From: Phaeobacter porticola
GTDB lineage: Bacteria; Pseudomonadota; Alphaproteobacteria; Rhodobacterales; Rhodobacteraceae
Direction: 5' to 3'
Assembly (NCBI RefSeq): GCF_001888185.1
Contig: NZ_CP016364.1
Location: 2,294,001 to 2,358,000, forward strand
DNA: 64,000 nt
Part shown: positions 35,474 to 44,503 of the stretch, piece by piece
How the letters are laid out: every line of letters begins with the position of its first letter
Position numbering within the stretch: the first letter of the stretch is position 1
Position numbers and translations under genes: made by a program
The notes under the pieces: model-generated
Databases searched by the model: none
What the model was told of the DNA's origin: nothing
What the model saw: the letters and a program-made list of their open reading frames with translations, nothing else

Positions 35474-36583
35474 ATGACACAGCCACGCTACACCCCGCTT
35501 GCCCAATCCCTCCCCGCTTCGGTTCCCTTTGTCGGGCCGGAAACCCAGGAACGCCAGCGCGGCGCGCCGTTTGCCGCACGGTTGGGCGCAAATGAGAATA
35601 TCTTTGGCCCCTCACCCAAGGCGATTGCGGCCATGCAGGGCTCGCTGGGCGAAATCTGGAAATACGGCGACGCCGAGAGCCACGACCTGCGCGCGGCACT
35701 GGCAGCGCACCACAGCGTTGCACCGGAAAACATCATGATTGGCGAGGGCATCGACGGGCTGCTGGGCTATCTGGTGCGGCTGCTGATTGGCGACGGCGAT
35801 GCGGTGGTCACCTCGCTTGGCGCCTATCCGACCTTCAACTACCATGTCGCGGGCTTTGGCGGCGTGTTGCATACCGTCCCCTACAAGGACGACCACGAAG
35901 ACCCCGCCGCGCTCTTTGCCAGGGCGGCGGAGGTGGACGCCAAACTGGTCTACCTCGCCAATCCCGACAATCCGATGGGCAGCTGGCACAGCGGCGCCGA
36001 TCTGCTGGCGGCGATGGATGCCCTGCCAGAGGGCTGCCTGCTGCTGCTGGACGAGGCCTATATCGACTGCGCCCCCGACCGCACCGCCCTGCCCATCGAC
36101 ATCAGTGATCCGCGCGTGATTCGTACGCGGACGTTTTCCAAGGCCTATGGCATGGCCGGGGCGCGGGTGGGCTACGTGCTGGCAGAGGCGGAACTGATCG
36201 CCGCCTTTAACAAAGTGCGCAACCATTTCGGCATGAACCGCACCGCCCAGATCGGCGCACTTGCAGCCCTGCAGGATCAGGCGTGGCTGGCTGAGGTTCT
36301 GGACCGCATCAGCACCGCGCGCGACCGGATTGCGCAGATTGCCCGCGACAACGGGCTAACGCCCCTGCCCTCGGCCACCAATTTCGTGGCCATCGACTGT
36401 GGCAGCGACGGCGCGTTTGCCAAATCGGTGCTGGAGGATCTGGTGGACCAGGGCGTATTCGTGCGGATGCCTTTTGCTGCGCCGCAAAACCGTTGCATCC
36501 GCGTCAGCTGCGGGCCGGAGGATCAACTGGACGCCTTTGCCCGCGCGCTGCCCATCGCGCTGGAGCGGGCGCGCAACGGCTGA
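35474..36583 (+). CDS. Histidinol-phosphate aminotransferase-like PLP enzyme
   Basis: The 369-residue class I/II aminotransferase has LGANENIFGPSPKAI near the start, YLANPDNPMGSW, LLLDEAYID, the PLP lysine in TRTFSKAYGMAGARVGY and the late ATNFVAID and RVSCG blocks. These are typical of HisC-type enzymes, but no other histidine gene is near and paralogues act on aromatic or other amino acids. It is therefore called by family only. It starts at the ATG at 35474 with the frame open upstream into the divergent crotonase region. Confidence 0.88.
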   Translation: MTQPRYTPLAQSLPASVPFVGPETQERQRGAPFAARLGANENIFGPSPKAIAAMQGSLGEIWKYGDAESHDLRAALAAHHSVAPENIMIGEGIDGLLGYLVRLLIGDGDAVVTSLGAYPTFNYHVAGFGGVLHTVPYKDDHEDPAALFARAAEVDAKLVYLANPDNPMGSWHSGADLLAAMDALPEGCLLLLDEAYIDCAPDRTALPIDISDPRVIRTRTFSKAYGMAGARVGYVLAEAELIAAFNKVRNHFGMNRTAQIGALAALQDQAWLAEVLDRISTARDRIAQIARDNGLTPLPSATNFVAIDCGSDGAFAKSVLEDLVDQGVFVRMPFAAPQNRCIRVSCGPEDQLDAFARALPIALERARNG

Positions 36584-36608
36584 GACGGAGCGCAAGGCCT
36601 GCTGCGGA

Positions 36609-37865
36609 TCACCCGCAGCAGCTCCCTCTCTCTGATGTTTCTGCAACAGATGCCGCGCCAGCCCCGGCGATCACCTGTGAGGCCGCCTCTAGCGCGCCGG
36701 ATCCATGCGGGATCTCCAGCGCCTTCAACCCGGCATCAACCCCGCCCAGCAACCCCATGATCATCTGACCGCTCACATGGCCCATATGGCCCAGCCGCAA
36801 AAACCCATGCCACTCCGGGCTGTTCGGCGGCGCCATGCCAAGGCCAATGCCCAGCGTCAGACCCAGGGTCTGCTCCACCCACGTGCGCAGTCGGGTGGCG
36901 TCATCCCCGCCCAGATGCAACGAGGTCACCGCGTTGGAGCGTAAAGCCACATCCTGCACATTCATCCGAAGCGGACCGCCCGCGCCCCAAGCGTCACAGG
37001 CCGCCCAGATCGCGCGCGCCAGATGATGATGCCGCGCCCAGACGGCCTCCATCCCCTCCGCGTGGATCAGATCCAGCGCCGCCCGCAGACCATAAAGGTG
37101 ATGCGTCGGCGCGGTGCCGCCAAAATACTGGTAGAATTCTTCGGGGTTGGCGCGCGGCTCCCAGTCCCAATAGCGGCTGACCCGTGGCAGGCGGGCACGC
37201 GCCTCGGCGGCCTTGGGGCTGAAGAACACAAACCCCATGCCGGCAGGGACCATCAGCCCCTTTTGGCAGGCGGCGACCATTACATCGACGCCCCAGGCGT
37301 CCATCTCAAACCGGTCACAGCCCAGCGAGGCGATGCAATCGGCCATCAACAATGCGGGGTGATCGCAGGCATCCAGCGCTGCACGCATCGCGGCCACATC
37401 GTTGCGGATAGAGCTGGAGGTATCGACATGCACCGCCAGCACCGCCTTGATCCGATGCGCGGTATCTGCCGCCAGATGGCTGGCGATCTGGTCCATGTCC
37501 CAGGGCGCGCCGGTGCCGAAATCCAATAGCTCAACTTTGATCCCCAGCGCCTCGGCCATTTCAGACCAGCCAATGGCAAAGCGCCCCGAGGACGCCACCA
37601 GCACGGTGTCGCCGGGCTGCAAAGTGTTCTGCAACGCCGCCTCCCAGGCGCCATGGCCGTTGGAGATATAGATCGCCACATGATGCTCCGTCCGCGCAAC
37701 ACGGCGCAGATCGGGAATCAGCGTGGCGGTCATCTCGACCAGCTCGCCCGCGTATATATTGGGAGAGGGACGGTGCATGGCCTGCAACACAGCGTCCGGA
37801 ATGACCGAAGGTCCGGGGATCGCCAGATATCCGCGCCCGGCGGCAAGGGAAACATCCGCTGTCAT
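36609..37865 (-). CDS. Class V aminotransferase, serine/alanine-glyoxylate type
   Basis: The 418-residue PLP enzyme has AIPGPSVIPDAVLQAMHRPSPNIYAGE at the start, ISNGHGAWEAALQNTL, AVHVDTSSSIRNDVAAMR, and the PLP lysine in VAACQKGLMVPAGMGF. This pattern fits serine-glyoxylate or alanine-glyoxylate aminotransferases. Serine-glyoxylate activity would link to the serine pathway and to sdaA. The C terminus ends in an unusual GSCCG. The ATG at 37865 gives the family start. It converges on the HisC-like gene with a 25-bp gap. Confidence 0.88.
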   Translation of the reverse strand: MTADVSLAAGRGYLAIPGPSVIPDAVLQAMHRPSPNIYAGELVEMTATLIPDLRRVARTEHHVAIYISNGHGAWEAALQNTLQPGDTVLVASSGRFAIGWSEMAEALGIKVELLDFGTGAPWDMDQIASHLAADTAHRIKAVLAVHVDTSSSIRNDVAAMRAALDACDHPALLMADCIASLGCDRFEMDAWGVDVMVAACQKGLMVPAGMGFVFFSPKAAEARARLPRVSRYWDWEPRANPEEFYQYFGGTAPTHHLYGLRAALDLIHAEGMEAVWARHHHLARAIWAACDAWGAGGPLRMNVQDVALRSNAVTSLHLGGDDATRLRTWVEQTLGLTLGIGLGMAPPNSPEWHGFLRLGHMGHVSGQMIMGLLGGVDAGLKALEIPHGSGALEAASQVIAGAGAASVAETSERGSCCG

Positions 37866-38181
37866 TCTGCACTCCTGTGTTGAGGCTCTGCCCTGATGTT
37901 GGTGGACTGTGGCGCGGGCACGCCGGGGCCGCAACCCCTTGCAAAGCCTGCCTTGTAGGATTTGATGCATGCTGCGCAACGGCTGTCGTTCCGACGCCGA
38001 GCATGGCAGCAAAAGCGGCGCTACGCTTGCACCTTGGGTCCCAGCTGCTTAAATGGCGCAGGCCTGACGCGGATGTCAGTGCCAGAAAAAACCACATCGG
38101 TTGTGCCCCTTGCCCAAGACTGACCCCAAGACGACGCCTCACTCCCCTTCGCAGGCTGCCCCTGTTGAAGGCGCGGAAACT
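37866..38181. other. Divergent intergenic region, no gene seen
   Basis: These 316 bp lie between the class V aminotransferase and the ABC exporter. I see no coding frame with support or strong RNA structure. The ABC protein could begin as early as the TTG at 38101. Confidence 0.45.
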
Positions 38182-40104
38182 ATGCCCGCCTCTGCCGCTG
38201 CTGCGATGCCCCCAGTGATGGGACCATCCCCGGAAGCCACGCCAAAACCCAAGCCGGAACATATGTCATCGCGCGAGTTGCTGGGATGGCTGTGGCGGGG
38301 ATATCTGCGCCACTACATGGGCCTGTTGGGGCTGGCGGTTATGTTCATGTTGATCGAGGGTGGCACCGTTGGTGGCCTCAGCTACATGATGCAGCCAATG
38401 TTCGATCTGGTGTTTGTCGCAGGCAATACCACTGCGCTGTTCTGGGTCAGCCTGGCGTTTCTGATCATCTTTTCCATGCGGGGGCTGTCCAGTGTCTGCC
38501 AGAAGGTGATCCTCAGCAAGATTTCCCAGACCTCTGCTGCGCATATGCGCAAAGATATGCTGGCGCGGCTGATCCGGCAGGACCCCTCGTTTCATCAGGT
38601 GAACCCGCCCGGTTTTCTGATCCAGCGGGTCCAAAGCGATGTGATGGCGATCAATTCGGTCTGGCAGGCGCTGATCACCGGTGCTGGCCGCGATGTCACG
38701 CAGATGGTGGCCGTTCTGGCAGTGGCGATCAGCGTTGACTGGCGCTGGACCGCGATCATGTTGATTGGCCTGCCGATGCTGCTGTTGCCGCTGGCCGCCG
38801 TACAGCGCTATGTGCGGCGCAAGGCCTCGCAGGCACGGGATCTGGGCGCGTCGCTCTCCACCCGGCTGGATGAGATTTTTCACGGCATCGTGCCGATCAA
38901 ACTGAACAATCTTGAAGACTATCAGACCGACCGGTTTGGCAATCACATGGACCAATTTGTCCGCTCCGAAGTGCGTGCGTCCTTTGGCGTGGCCTCCACC
39001 ACCGGCATGATCGACATTATGGCCGGGTTGGGCGTGATGGGTGTGGTGCTTTATGGCGGTGCCGAGATCATCGAAGGCACCAAAACCGTGGGCGAGTTCA
39101 TGAGCTTTTTCACCGCCATCGGTCTGGCGTTTGATCCGATGCGCCGGTTGGCCTCGATCAGCGGCACCTGGCAGGCGGCTGCGGCGGCCATGGAACGCAT
39201 CAAAGAGCTGATGGACGCCCCGATCAAGCTGGTGTCGCCCGCGAACCCGGTGGCCGCCCCCATCGGTCTGCCTGAGGTGGCACTGACGGATGTGACCCTG
39301 CGCTATGGCGACTCGGATGTGTTGCGCCAGCTGTCGCTGGTGGCAGAGGCCGGCAAGACCACAGCATTGGTAGGCGCCTCCGGTGCCGGAAAGTCCACCA
39401 TTTTCAACCTGCTGACCCGGTTGGTGGACCCGCAGGAGGGATCTGTCACCGTCGGTGGTGTTGCGGTGCGGGAACTGGATCTGGACGATCTGCGTGGATT
39501 GTTTTCCGTGGTGACTCAAGAGGCGCTGCTGTTCGACGAGACCCTGCGCGAGAATGTTCTGCTGGGGCGTACCGACGTCAGCGAAGAGCGGCTGCAAGAG
39601 GTTTTGGACGCCTCGCATGTTGCGGACTTCCTGCCGAAACTGGCCAATGGGCTGGACACGCTGGTGGGTCCGCGTGGCTCGGCCCTGTCCGGTGGCCAGC
39701 GCCAGCGGGTGGTGATTGCCCGCGCGTTGCTGCGCGACACACCGATCCTGCTGCTGGACGAGGCGACCTCGGCGCTGGATGCGCAATCTGAAAAGGTGGT
39801 GCAACAGGCGCTGGAGAAACTCTCTGGCGGGCGCACCACGCTGGTGATCGCGCACCGGCTGTCGACCATCCGCAACGCAGACAAAATCGTGGTGATGGAA
39901 CGCGGTCAGGTGATGGACCACGGCACCCATGAAGAGCTGCTGGAACGCGGCGGCATCTATGCCGATCTCTACCGGCTGCAGTTTCAGGACGGTAAGACAC
40001 TGGTGGACCGCCAGGGTGTTGCTGCACAGGCGCCCAGACAGTTCAGCGAAGGGGGCGACCAGCCCCGTTGGTTCCAGAAACTGGCCCGCCGCATGTTTGG
40101 CTAA
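38182..40104 (+). CDS. ABC exporter, fused permease and ATPase (MsbA-like)
   Basis: The 640-residue half-transporter has a Pro/Ala-rich N-terminal tail, a six-helix ABC exporter domain (LLGLAVMFMLIEGG, FSVAS-type coupling helices around DLGASLSTRLDEIFHGI), and an ATPase. The ATPase has Walker A GASGAGKSTIFNLL, signature LSGGQRQRVVIARALL, Walker B ILLLDEATSALD and H-loop VIAHRLSTIRN. It should work as a dimer exporting lipid or a hydrophobic compound. The start is uncertain: ATG at 38182 is used, TTG 27 codons upstream is possible. Confidence 0.92.
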   Translation: MPASAAAAMPPVMGPSPEATPKPKPEHMSSRELLGWLWRGYLRHYMGLLGLAVMFMLIEGGTVGGLSYMMQPMFDLVFVAGNTTALFWVSLAFLIIFSMRGLSSVCQKVILSKISQTSAAHMRKDMLARLIRQDPSFHQVNPPGFLIQRVQSDVMAINSVWQALITGAGRDVTQMVAVLAVAISVDWRWTAIMLIGLPMLLLPLAAVQRYVRRKASQARDLGASLSTRLDEIFHGIVPIKLNNLEDYQTDRFGNHMDQFVRSEVRASFGVASTTGMIDIMAGLGVMGVVLYGGAEIIEGTKTVGEFMSFFTAIGLAFDPMRRLASISGTWQAAAAAMERIKELMDAPIKLVSPANPVAAPIGLPEVALTDVTLRYGDSDVLRQLSLVAEAGKTTALVGASGAGKSTIFNLLTRLVDPQEGSVTVGGVAVRELDLDDLRGLFSVVTQEALLFDETLRENVLLGRTDVSEERLQEVLDASHVADFLPKLANGLDTLVGPRGSALSGGQRQRVVIARALLRDTPILLLDEATSALDAQSEKVVQQALEKLSGGRTTLVIAHRLSTIRNADKIVVMERGQVMDHGTHEELLERGGIYADLYRLQFQDGKTLVDRQGVAAQAPRQFSEGGDQPRWFQKLARRMFG

Positions 40105-40159
40105 GCCTTGCCCACCTCGCGACCTACATTGCCTAAGAGATCCTTCAGGAGCCTGACCT

Positions 40160-40900
40160 ATGAGCAACCGCCGCATTTTGCGCCTCTCCGGGGCTGATAC
40201 CCGCGATTTCCTTCAGGGGCTGATCACCAATGATGTCGCCAAGGTCGATCAAGGGCTGGTCTATGCCGCGATGCTGACCCCCCAAGGCAAATATCTGGCG
40301 GATTTTTTTGTCGCCGCTGATGGCGATGATCTGCTGGTGGACGTGGACGAAAGCCTGGCCGCCAGTCTGGCCAAACGGCTGACCATGTACCGGCTGCGCG
40401 CCAAAGTGACCATTGCAGAGACCGATCTGGCCGTCCGCCGGGGCACCGGACCTGCGCCTGAGGGCGCGCTGGCGGATCCGCGCCACCCGGATCTGGGCTG
40501 GCGGATGTATGATGCACAGCCGGGGGATGACGGCAGCGACTGGGACGCCATCCGCGTGGCGCATTGCATCCCCGAAACCGGCATCGAACTTGGACCGGAC
40601 AGCTACATCTTGGAGGCCGGGTTTGAACGCTTGAACGGCGTCGATTTCCGCAAAGGCTGCTATGTCGGCCAAGAGGTCACCGCCCGGATGAAGCACAAGA
40701 CCACCCTGCGCAAGGGGCTGGCCACCGTCACTGTTGCGGGTGAGGCCCCCATCGGAACCGAGATCCGCCGCGCCGACAAACCCGTCGGCACGCTGTTCAC
40801 CCAAGCCGGAGATCAGGCCATCGCCTATCTGCGATTCGACCGCGCCGGGGCGGATATGTGTGCGCAAAACGCGCGGATTGACTGGCAGGTTAAGACCTGA
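40160..40900 (+). CDS. YgfZ/GcvT-domain folate-binding protein
   Basis: The 246-residue protein begins RRILRLSGADTRDFLQGLITNDV and carries the diagnostic YgfZ motif KGCYVGQEVTARMKHK, whose Cys is conserved. YgfZ-type proteins use tetrahydrofolate and help maintain Fe-S enzymes. It lies 55 bp after the ABC exporter on the same strand and is followed by a small secreted protein. Confidence 0.93.
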   Translation: MSNRRILRLSGADTRDFLQGLITNDVAKVDQGLVYAAMLTPQGKYLADFFVAADGDDLLVDVDESLAASLAKRLTMYRLRAKVTIAETDLAVRRGTGPAPEGALADPRHPDLGWRMYDAQPGDDGSDWDAIRVAHCIPETGIELGPDSYILEAGFERLNGVDFRKGCYVGQEVTARMKHKTTLRKGLATVTVAGEAPIGTEIRRADKPVGTLFTQAGDQAIAYLRFDRAGADMCAQNARIDWQVKT

Positions 40901-41002
40901 GGCAATCCTGTGGCGGCACCCTCGATTTGTGACGCGACGTCACTGCGGGTGACGACGGCGGCTCCGGTATGTCTGAGGCATCATTTTCACGAGGATTTTC
41001 AG

Positions 41003-41572
41003 ATGCGACTGCTTCCCTGCCTTACGCTCATGCTGCTGCCCCTGCCCGCTCTCGCCAGTGATTATTGGGAATATCAAAACTGGTCCGTAGCCGCCAATAT
41101 CCGCGTTACCGAGCAGCATGATTGGCGTGATTGCACCGCCTGGACCGGTGGTGACGGGCAGCCTCTTTTGCGTATGTCAGTCACCCAAGGCGACGTCGGC
41201 CCGCCGGAAACCTACCCGCAGCTGGAACTGTTTGAGAGCGCCCCGCGCCACTATCCGACACAGGTACAGAATGGTCAGGCGATCGGATTTGTGATCGACC
41301 GGGAAGCCGTGTTCTACGGTGTTGCCAATGGTGAGATCAACGATGAAGGCCTCGCTGAGGCCAGCGCGCAAGTCCGCTGGATGGACGCGCTGAACAGCAT
41401 TCTGTGGATGCAGAACGGTCAGCGGATGGAGGTGCGCACGGTGGTGCCCTACGCTGCGGGCGAGATGGTTCTGGACGCGTCTCTGGCCGGATTTACTGCC
41501 GCCTACGGCAAGATGATGGATGAATGCGGCCACAGTCTGGAACTGCGGCAGCTCGAAATCGACTACAACTGA
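41003..41572 (+). CDS. Secreted protein of unknown function
   Basis: The 189-residue protein starts with a Sec signal (MRLLPCLTLMLLPLPALAS, cut near ALA-SDY), preceded by GAGGAT. The mature part is Trp/Tyr-rich with two cysteines (WRDCTAWTGG and MDECGHSLEL) that may form one disulfide. No named domain is recognised. A strong terminator follows. The start at 41003 is chosen because it exposes the signal peptide; the frame is open back to 40910. Confidence 0.75.
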   Translation: MRLLPCLTLMLLPLPALASDYWEYQNWSVAANIRVTEQHDWRDCTAWTGGDGQPLLRMSVTQGDVGPPETYPQLELFESAPRHYPTQVQNGQAIGFVIDREAVFYGVANGEINDEGLAEASAQVRWMDALNSILWMQNGQRMEVRTVVPYAAGEMVLDASLAGFTAAYGKMMDECGHSLELRQLEIDYN

Positions 41573-41596
41573 GCGGTTTCCCATCCTCTATACAGC

Positions 41597-41635
41597 AACA
41601 AAAAACCCCCGCAGCCTGACTGCGGGGGTTTTTCG
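41597..41635. terminator. Bidirectional intrinsic terminator
   Basis: AAAAAACCCCCGCAG and CTGCGGGGGTTTTT form a strong stem around CCTGA between the stops of the secreted protein and efp, with A and T runs on each side. Confidence 0.92.
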
Positions 41636-41661
41636 TATTTGGATATGTTGGCGCTAACTAC

Positions 41662-42225
41662 TTATGCGCGCTCAGAATATTCCATGGTCTCGGTGTTGAC
41701 GATGATCATCTCGTCCTGACCAACGAAGGGCGGCACCATGACCTTCACGCCATTATCAAGGATCGCCGGCTTGAAAGAGTTGGCCGCAGTCTGACCTTTG
41801 ACGACCGGCTCGGTTTCGACAATCTTGCAGGTGACTTTCTGTGGCACGGTGGCGTTCAACGCTTCGTCGTCATGGAATTCCACAACGATGGTCATGCCAT
41901 CCTGCAGGAACGGACGGCGGTCGCCCAGAAGCTCTGCGGGCAGTTCAATCTGCTCGTAGGTTTCAGCATCCATGAATACCAGCATGCCGTCGCTCTCGTA
42001 GAGGAACTGCTGATCTTTCTGCTCCAGACGGACCTTCTCGACCTTGTCGGCGGAGCGGAAACGCTCGTTCAGTTTGGAGCCGTTGCGCAGGTTGCGCATC
42101 TCGACCTGAGCAAAGGCGCCGCCCTTGCCGGGCTTGACGTGATCGACTTTTACAGCGGCCCACAGACCGCCATTGTGCTCGAGAACATTGCCGGGGCGGA
42201 TCTCGTTACCGTTGATTTTGGGCAT
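41662..42225 (-). CDS. efp: Translation elongation factor P
   Basis: EF-P relieves ribosome stalling at polyproline stretches. The 187-residue protein has the three beta-barrel domains, beginning [23 protein letters not shown], with the tip loop [10 protein letters not shown] whose lysine is the site modified in many bacteria. The C-terminal signature reads [23 protein letters not shown]. Downstream is the shared terminator; upstream a 216-bp spacer leads to the small conserved gene on the other strand. Confidence 0.97.
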   Translation of the reverse strand: MPKINGNEIRPGNVLEHNGGLWAAVKVDHVKPGKGGAFAQVEMRNLRNGSKLNERFRSADKVEKVRLEQKDQQFLYESDGMLVFMDAETYEQIELPAELLGDRRPFLQDGMTIVVEFHDDEALNATVPQKVTCKIVETEPVVKGQTAANSFKPAILDNGVKVMVPPFVGQDEMIIVNTETMEYSERA

Positions 42226-42441
42226 GACAAAAATCCCTCTCGGGTGGTTGATGAACTGTTAACCGCCCCTATATCTGGCAGGAAGTTGGCTGGCAAGGCA
42301 ACGATATGTCGTGTGACGGGCCGAAGAGCTATGCAAATTGCGCATAAAAGATATGCACAAGCAGGCTATCCGAATCGTCACAATTCCGCCATAAGGAGCG
42401 CCACGCCGAAATTGCAATAGCAAGAACATAAAGGAAGCAGG

Positions 42442-42759
42442 ATGCGAGATTTCGTTGACGGCACCGCATACAATAACGAGCAAGGCAACCGGGCACGCAA
42501 GCTGTTTGCTGCGGTGGTATTGGCCGCGCTGGACGATGCGATTGCTGATGACAAGAAATACGGTAACGGCCCCGAGCAAATCGCCCGGTGGGCACGGTCG
42601 CGCGATGGGCGCGAGGTGTTGAGCTGTGCAGGCATCGACCCCAACGAACGTGTGGTCGGCGGCCTGATGGATTTTGTTGGCCGGGGTGTGCGCACCTCTG
42701 TTGCACTGTCGCGCGAAGAGAGCGAACGTCGCAATGCGGCGCAGGCTGAAGCGGCCTGA
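42442..42759 (+). CDS. Small conserved Rhodobacteraceae protein (DUF6280-like)
   Basis: The 105-residue protein begins MRDFVDGTAYNNEQGNRARKL and is mostly helical, with KLFAAVVLAALDDAIADDKKYG and a charged WARSRDGREVLSCAGIDPNERVV core. I recall this as the DUF6280 family, nearly invariant in Rhodobacteraceae and of unknown role, but I cannot confirm it. The start has AGGAAG upstream. A terminator follows 35 bp later. Confidence 0.8.
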   Translation: MRDFVDGTAYNNEQGNRARKLFAAVVLAALDDAIADDKKYGNGPEQIARWARSRDGREVLSCAGIDPNERVVGGLMDFVGRGVRTSVALSREESERRNAAQAEAA

Positions 42760-42794
42760 TCAGACCTGCCAGTCTGATTGACAGCATACCGTTT

Positions 42795-42832
42795 AAGAAA
42801 AGCGCGTCCTGGGGGGCGCGTTTTTTCTTTTT
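42795..42832 (+). terminator. Intrinsic terminator
   Basis: AAGAAAAGCGCG and CGCGTTTTTTCTT form a stem around TCCTGGGGGG with a long T run, downstream of the small conserved gene. Confidence 0.88.
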
Positions 42833-42945
42833 GAGATGGCGGTTTCTGCGCCGAATAGGCCGCTCGCCGGGCTTTTCAGAGCGGGAAAAATCCGCCATGG
42901 CTGAGAATTGAGAGACCAAACCACCTATAGCGGGAAAGAGGTGCC

Positions 42946-44415
42946 ATGACAGCACGGGCGATCATGATCCAGGGCACCGGCAGCAATGTCGGCAAATCAA
43001 TGATCGTCGCCGGGTTGGCGCGCGCTTTTGTGCGGCGCGGTCTGTCGGTTGCCCCGTTCAAGCCGCAGAACATGTCCAATAATGCGGCCGTGACGCCCGA
43101 AGGCGGCGAGATTGGCCGTGCGCAGGCGTTGCAGGCGCGAGCAGCCATGCGCCCGCCCCATACAGATATGAATCCTGTTCTGCTGAAGCCCGAGAGCGAG
43201 ACCGGCGCGCAGGTGATAGTACAGGGCAAGCGTCGTGGCACCCAGGCGGCAGGATCCTTCATGCGCGATAAGACCGGCCTGTTGGAAGCGGCATTGGAGA
43301 GTTTTCACAGGCTGGCCGCGGATGTGGATCTGGTCCTGATCGAAGGTGCAGGCTCCCCCGCCGAGACCAACCTGCGCAAGAATGACATCGCCAATATGGG
43401 ATTTGCCTGTGCGGCAGAGGTGCCGGTGGTGCTGGTGGGTGATATCCACCGTGGCGGTGTGATTGCGCAGATCGTCGGCACCCACACCGTGCTGGAGTCG
43501 CAGGATCTGGCGCGGATCAAGGGCTTTGCCGTCAACCGCTTTCGCGGCGACCGCAGCCTGTTTGATGCCGGTCGGGATGATATCGCAGCGCGTACTGGCT
43601 GGCCATCGATGGGGGTGATCCCGTGGTTCTGGGATGCCTGGAAGCTGCCGGCTGAGGATATGATGGATATCGCCTCTCGTCCCGGTGGTGGCTGCAAAAT
43701 CGTGGTGCCGCAGCTGGAGCGGATGGCGAATTTCGACGATCTCGACCCACTGGCAGCTGAGCCCAATGTCACGGTGGACATCGTGCCCGCGGGTCGTGCC
43801 CTGCCCGGCAATGCGGATTTGGTGCTGATCCCCGGCAGCAAATCCACCATTGGTGATCTGACGTATTTGCGGGCCCAAGGCTGGGACATTGATATCCTCG
43901 CCCATCACCGGCGCGGTGGCCATGTCATCGGGCTGTGCGGCGGCTATCAGATGCTGGGGCAGACCATTGATGATCCTGAGGGTGTAGATGGCCGACCTGG
44001 TAAGGTGGCCGGACTGGGCCTACTGGATGTGCATACGGTGATGGCGGGCCAAAAACGGGTGACGCTGACCGACGCCGTGACCCGCGATGGCAATCTGCCG
44101 GTCAGCGGTTACGAGATCCACATGGGCCGCACCAGCGGTGTCGATTGTGATCGGGCCTGGCTGCGCATCGATGGGCGTCTTGAGGGCGCAGTGTCGCCGG
44201 ATGGGCGCGTGCGGGGATCATACCTGCATGGGGTGTTCAGCTCGGATGCCTTCCGGGCGTCGGTCCTCTCCGAACTGGGGCACGAGAGCGTCGCAGGCTA
44301 TGACGACGGGGTAGAGGCGACGCTGGATGCGCTAGCAGATCACCTTGAGGACTGTATGGATCTGGATTCGTTGTTGGCGCTGGCAGAGCCTGTGAAGGGT
44401 ACAGCAGAGACCTGA
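42946..44415 (+). CDS. cobQ: Cobyric acid synthase
   Basis: CobQ amidates four side chains of adenosylcobyrinic diamide with glutamine and ATP, late in cobalamin synthesis. The 489-residue protein has the N-terminal ATPase-like domain ([49 protein letters not shown]). A class I amidotransferase-type domain follows, with [11 protein letters not shown] and the late His in RGSYLHGVF. It stands apart from any other cobalamin gene in this window and no B12-box is evident upstream. It converges on the PopZ-like gene. Confidence 0.96.
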   Translation: MTARAIMIQGTGSNVGKSMIVAGLARAFVRRGLSVAPFKPQNMSNNAAVTPEGGEIGRAQALQARAAMRPPHTDMNPVLLKPESETGAQVIVQGKRRGTQAAGSFMRDKTGLLEAALESFHRLAADVDLVLIEGAGSPAETNLRKNDIANMGFACAAEVPVVLVGDIHRGGVIAQIVGTHTVLESQDLARIKGFAVNRFRGDRSLFDAGRDDIAARTGWPSMGVIPWFWDAWKLPAEDMMDIASRPGGGCKIVVPQLERMANFDDLDPLAAEPNVTVDIVPAGRALPGNADLVLIPGSKSTIGDLTYLRAQGWDIDILAHHRRGGHVIGLCGGYQMLGQTIDDPEGVDGRPGKVAGLGLLDVHTVMAGQKRVTLTDAVTRDGNLPVSGYEIHMGRTSGVDCDRAWLRIDGRLEGAVSPDGRVRGSYLHGVFSSDAFRASVLSELGHESVAGYDDGVEATLDALADHLEDCMDLDSLLALAEPVKGTAET

Positions 44416-44503
44416 ACTGCCCCTGTTGGGGCAATGGGCCCGCTTCTGGATGGGGGCACCCTACCTGAGAAAAGTCCCCCTTCACCCAGCCGTCACAACA
44501 GGT

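Noticed and set aside
42760-42945. Cobalamin riboswitch before cobQ
   Set aside because: No B12-box was found on either strand of the leader.
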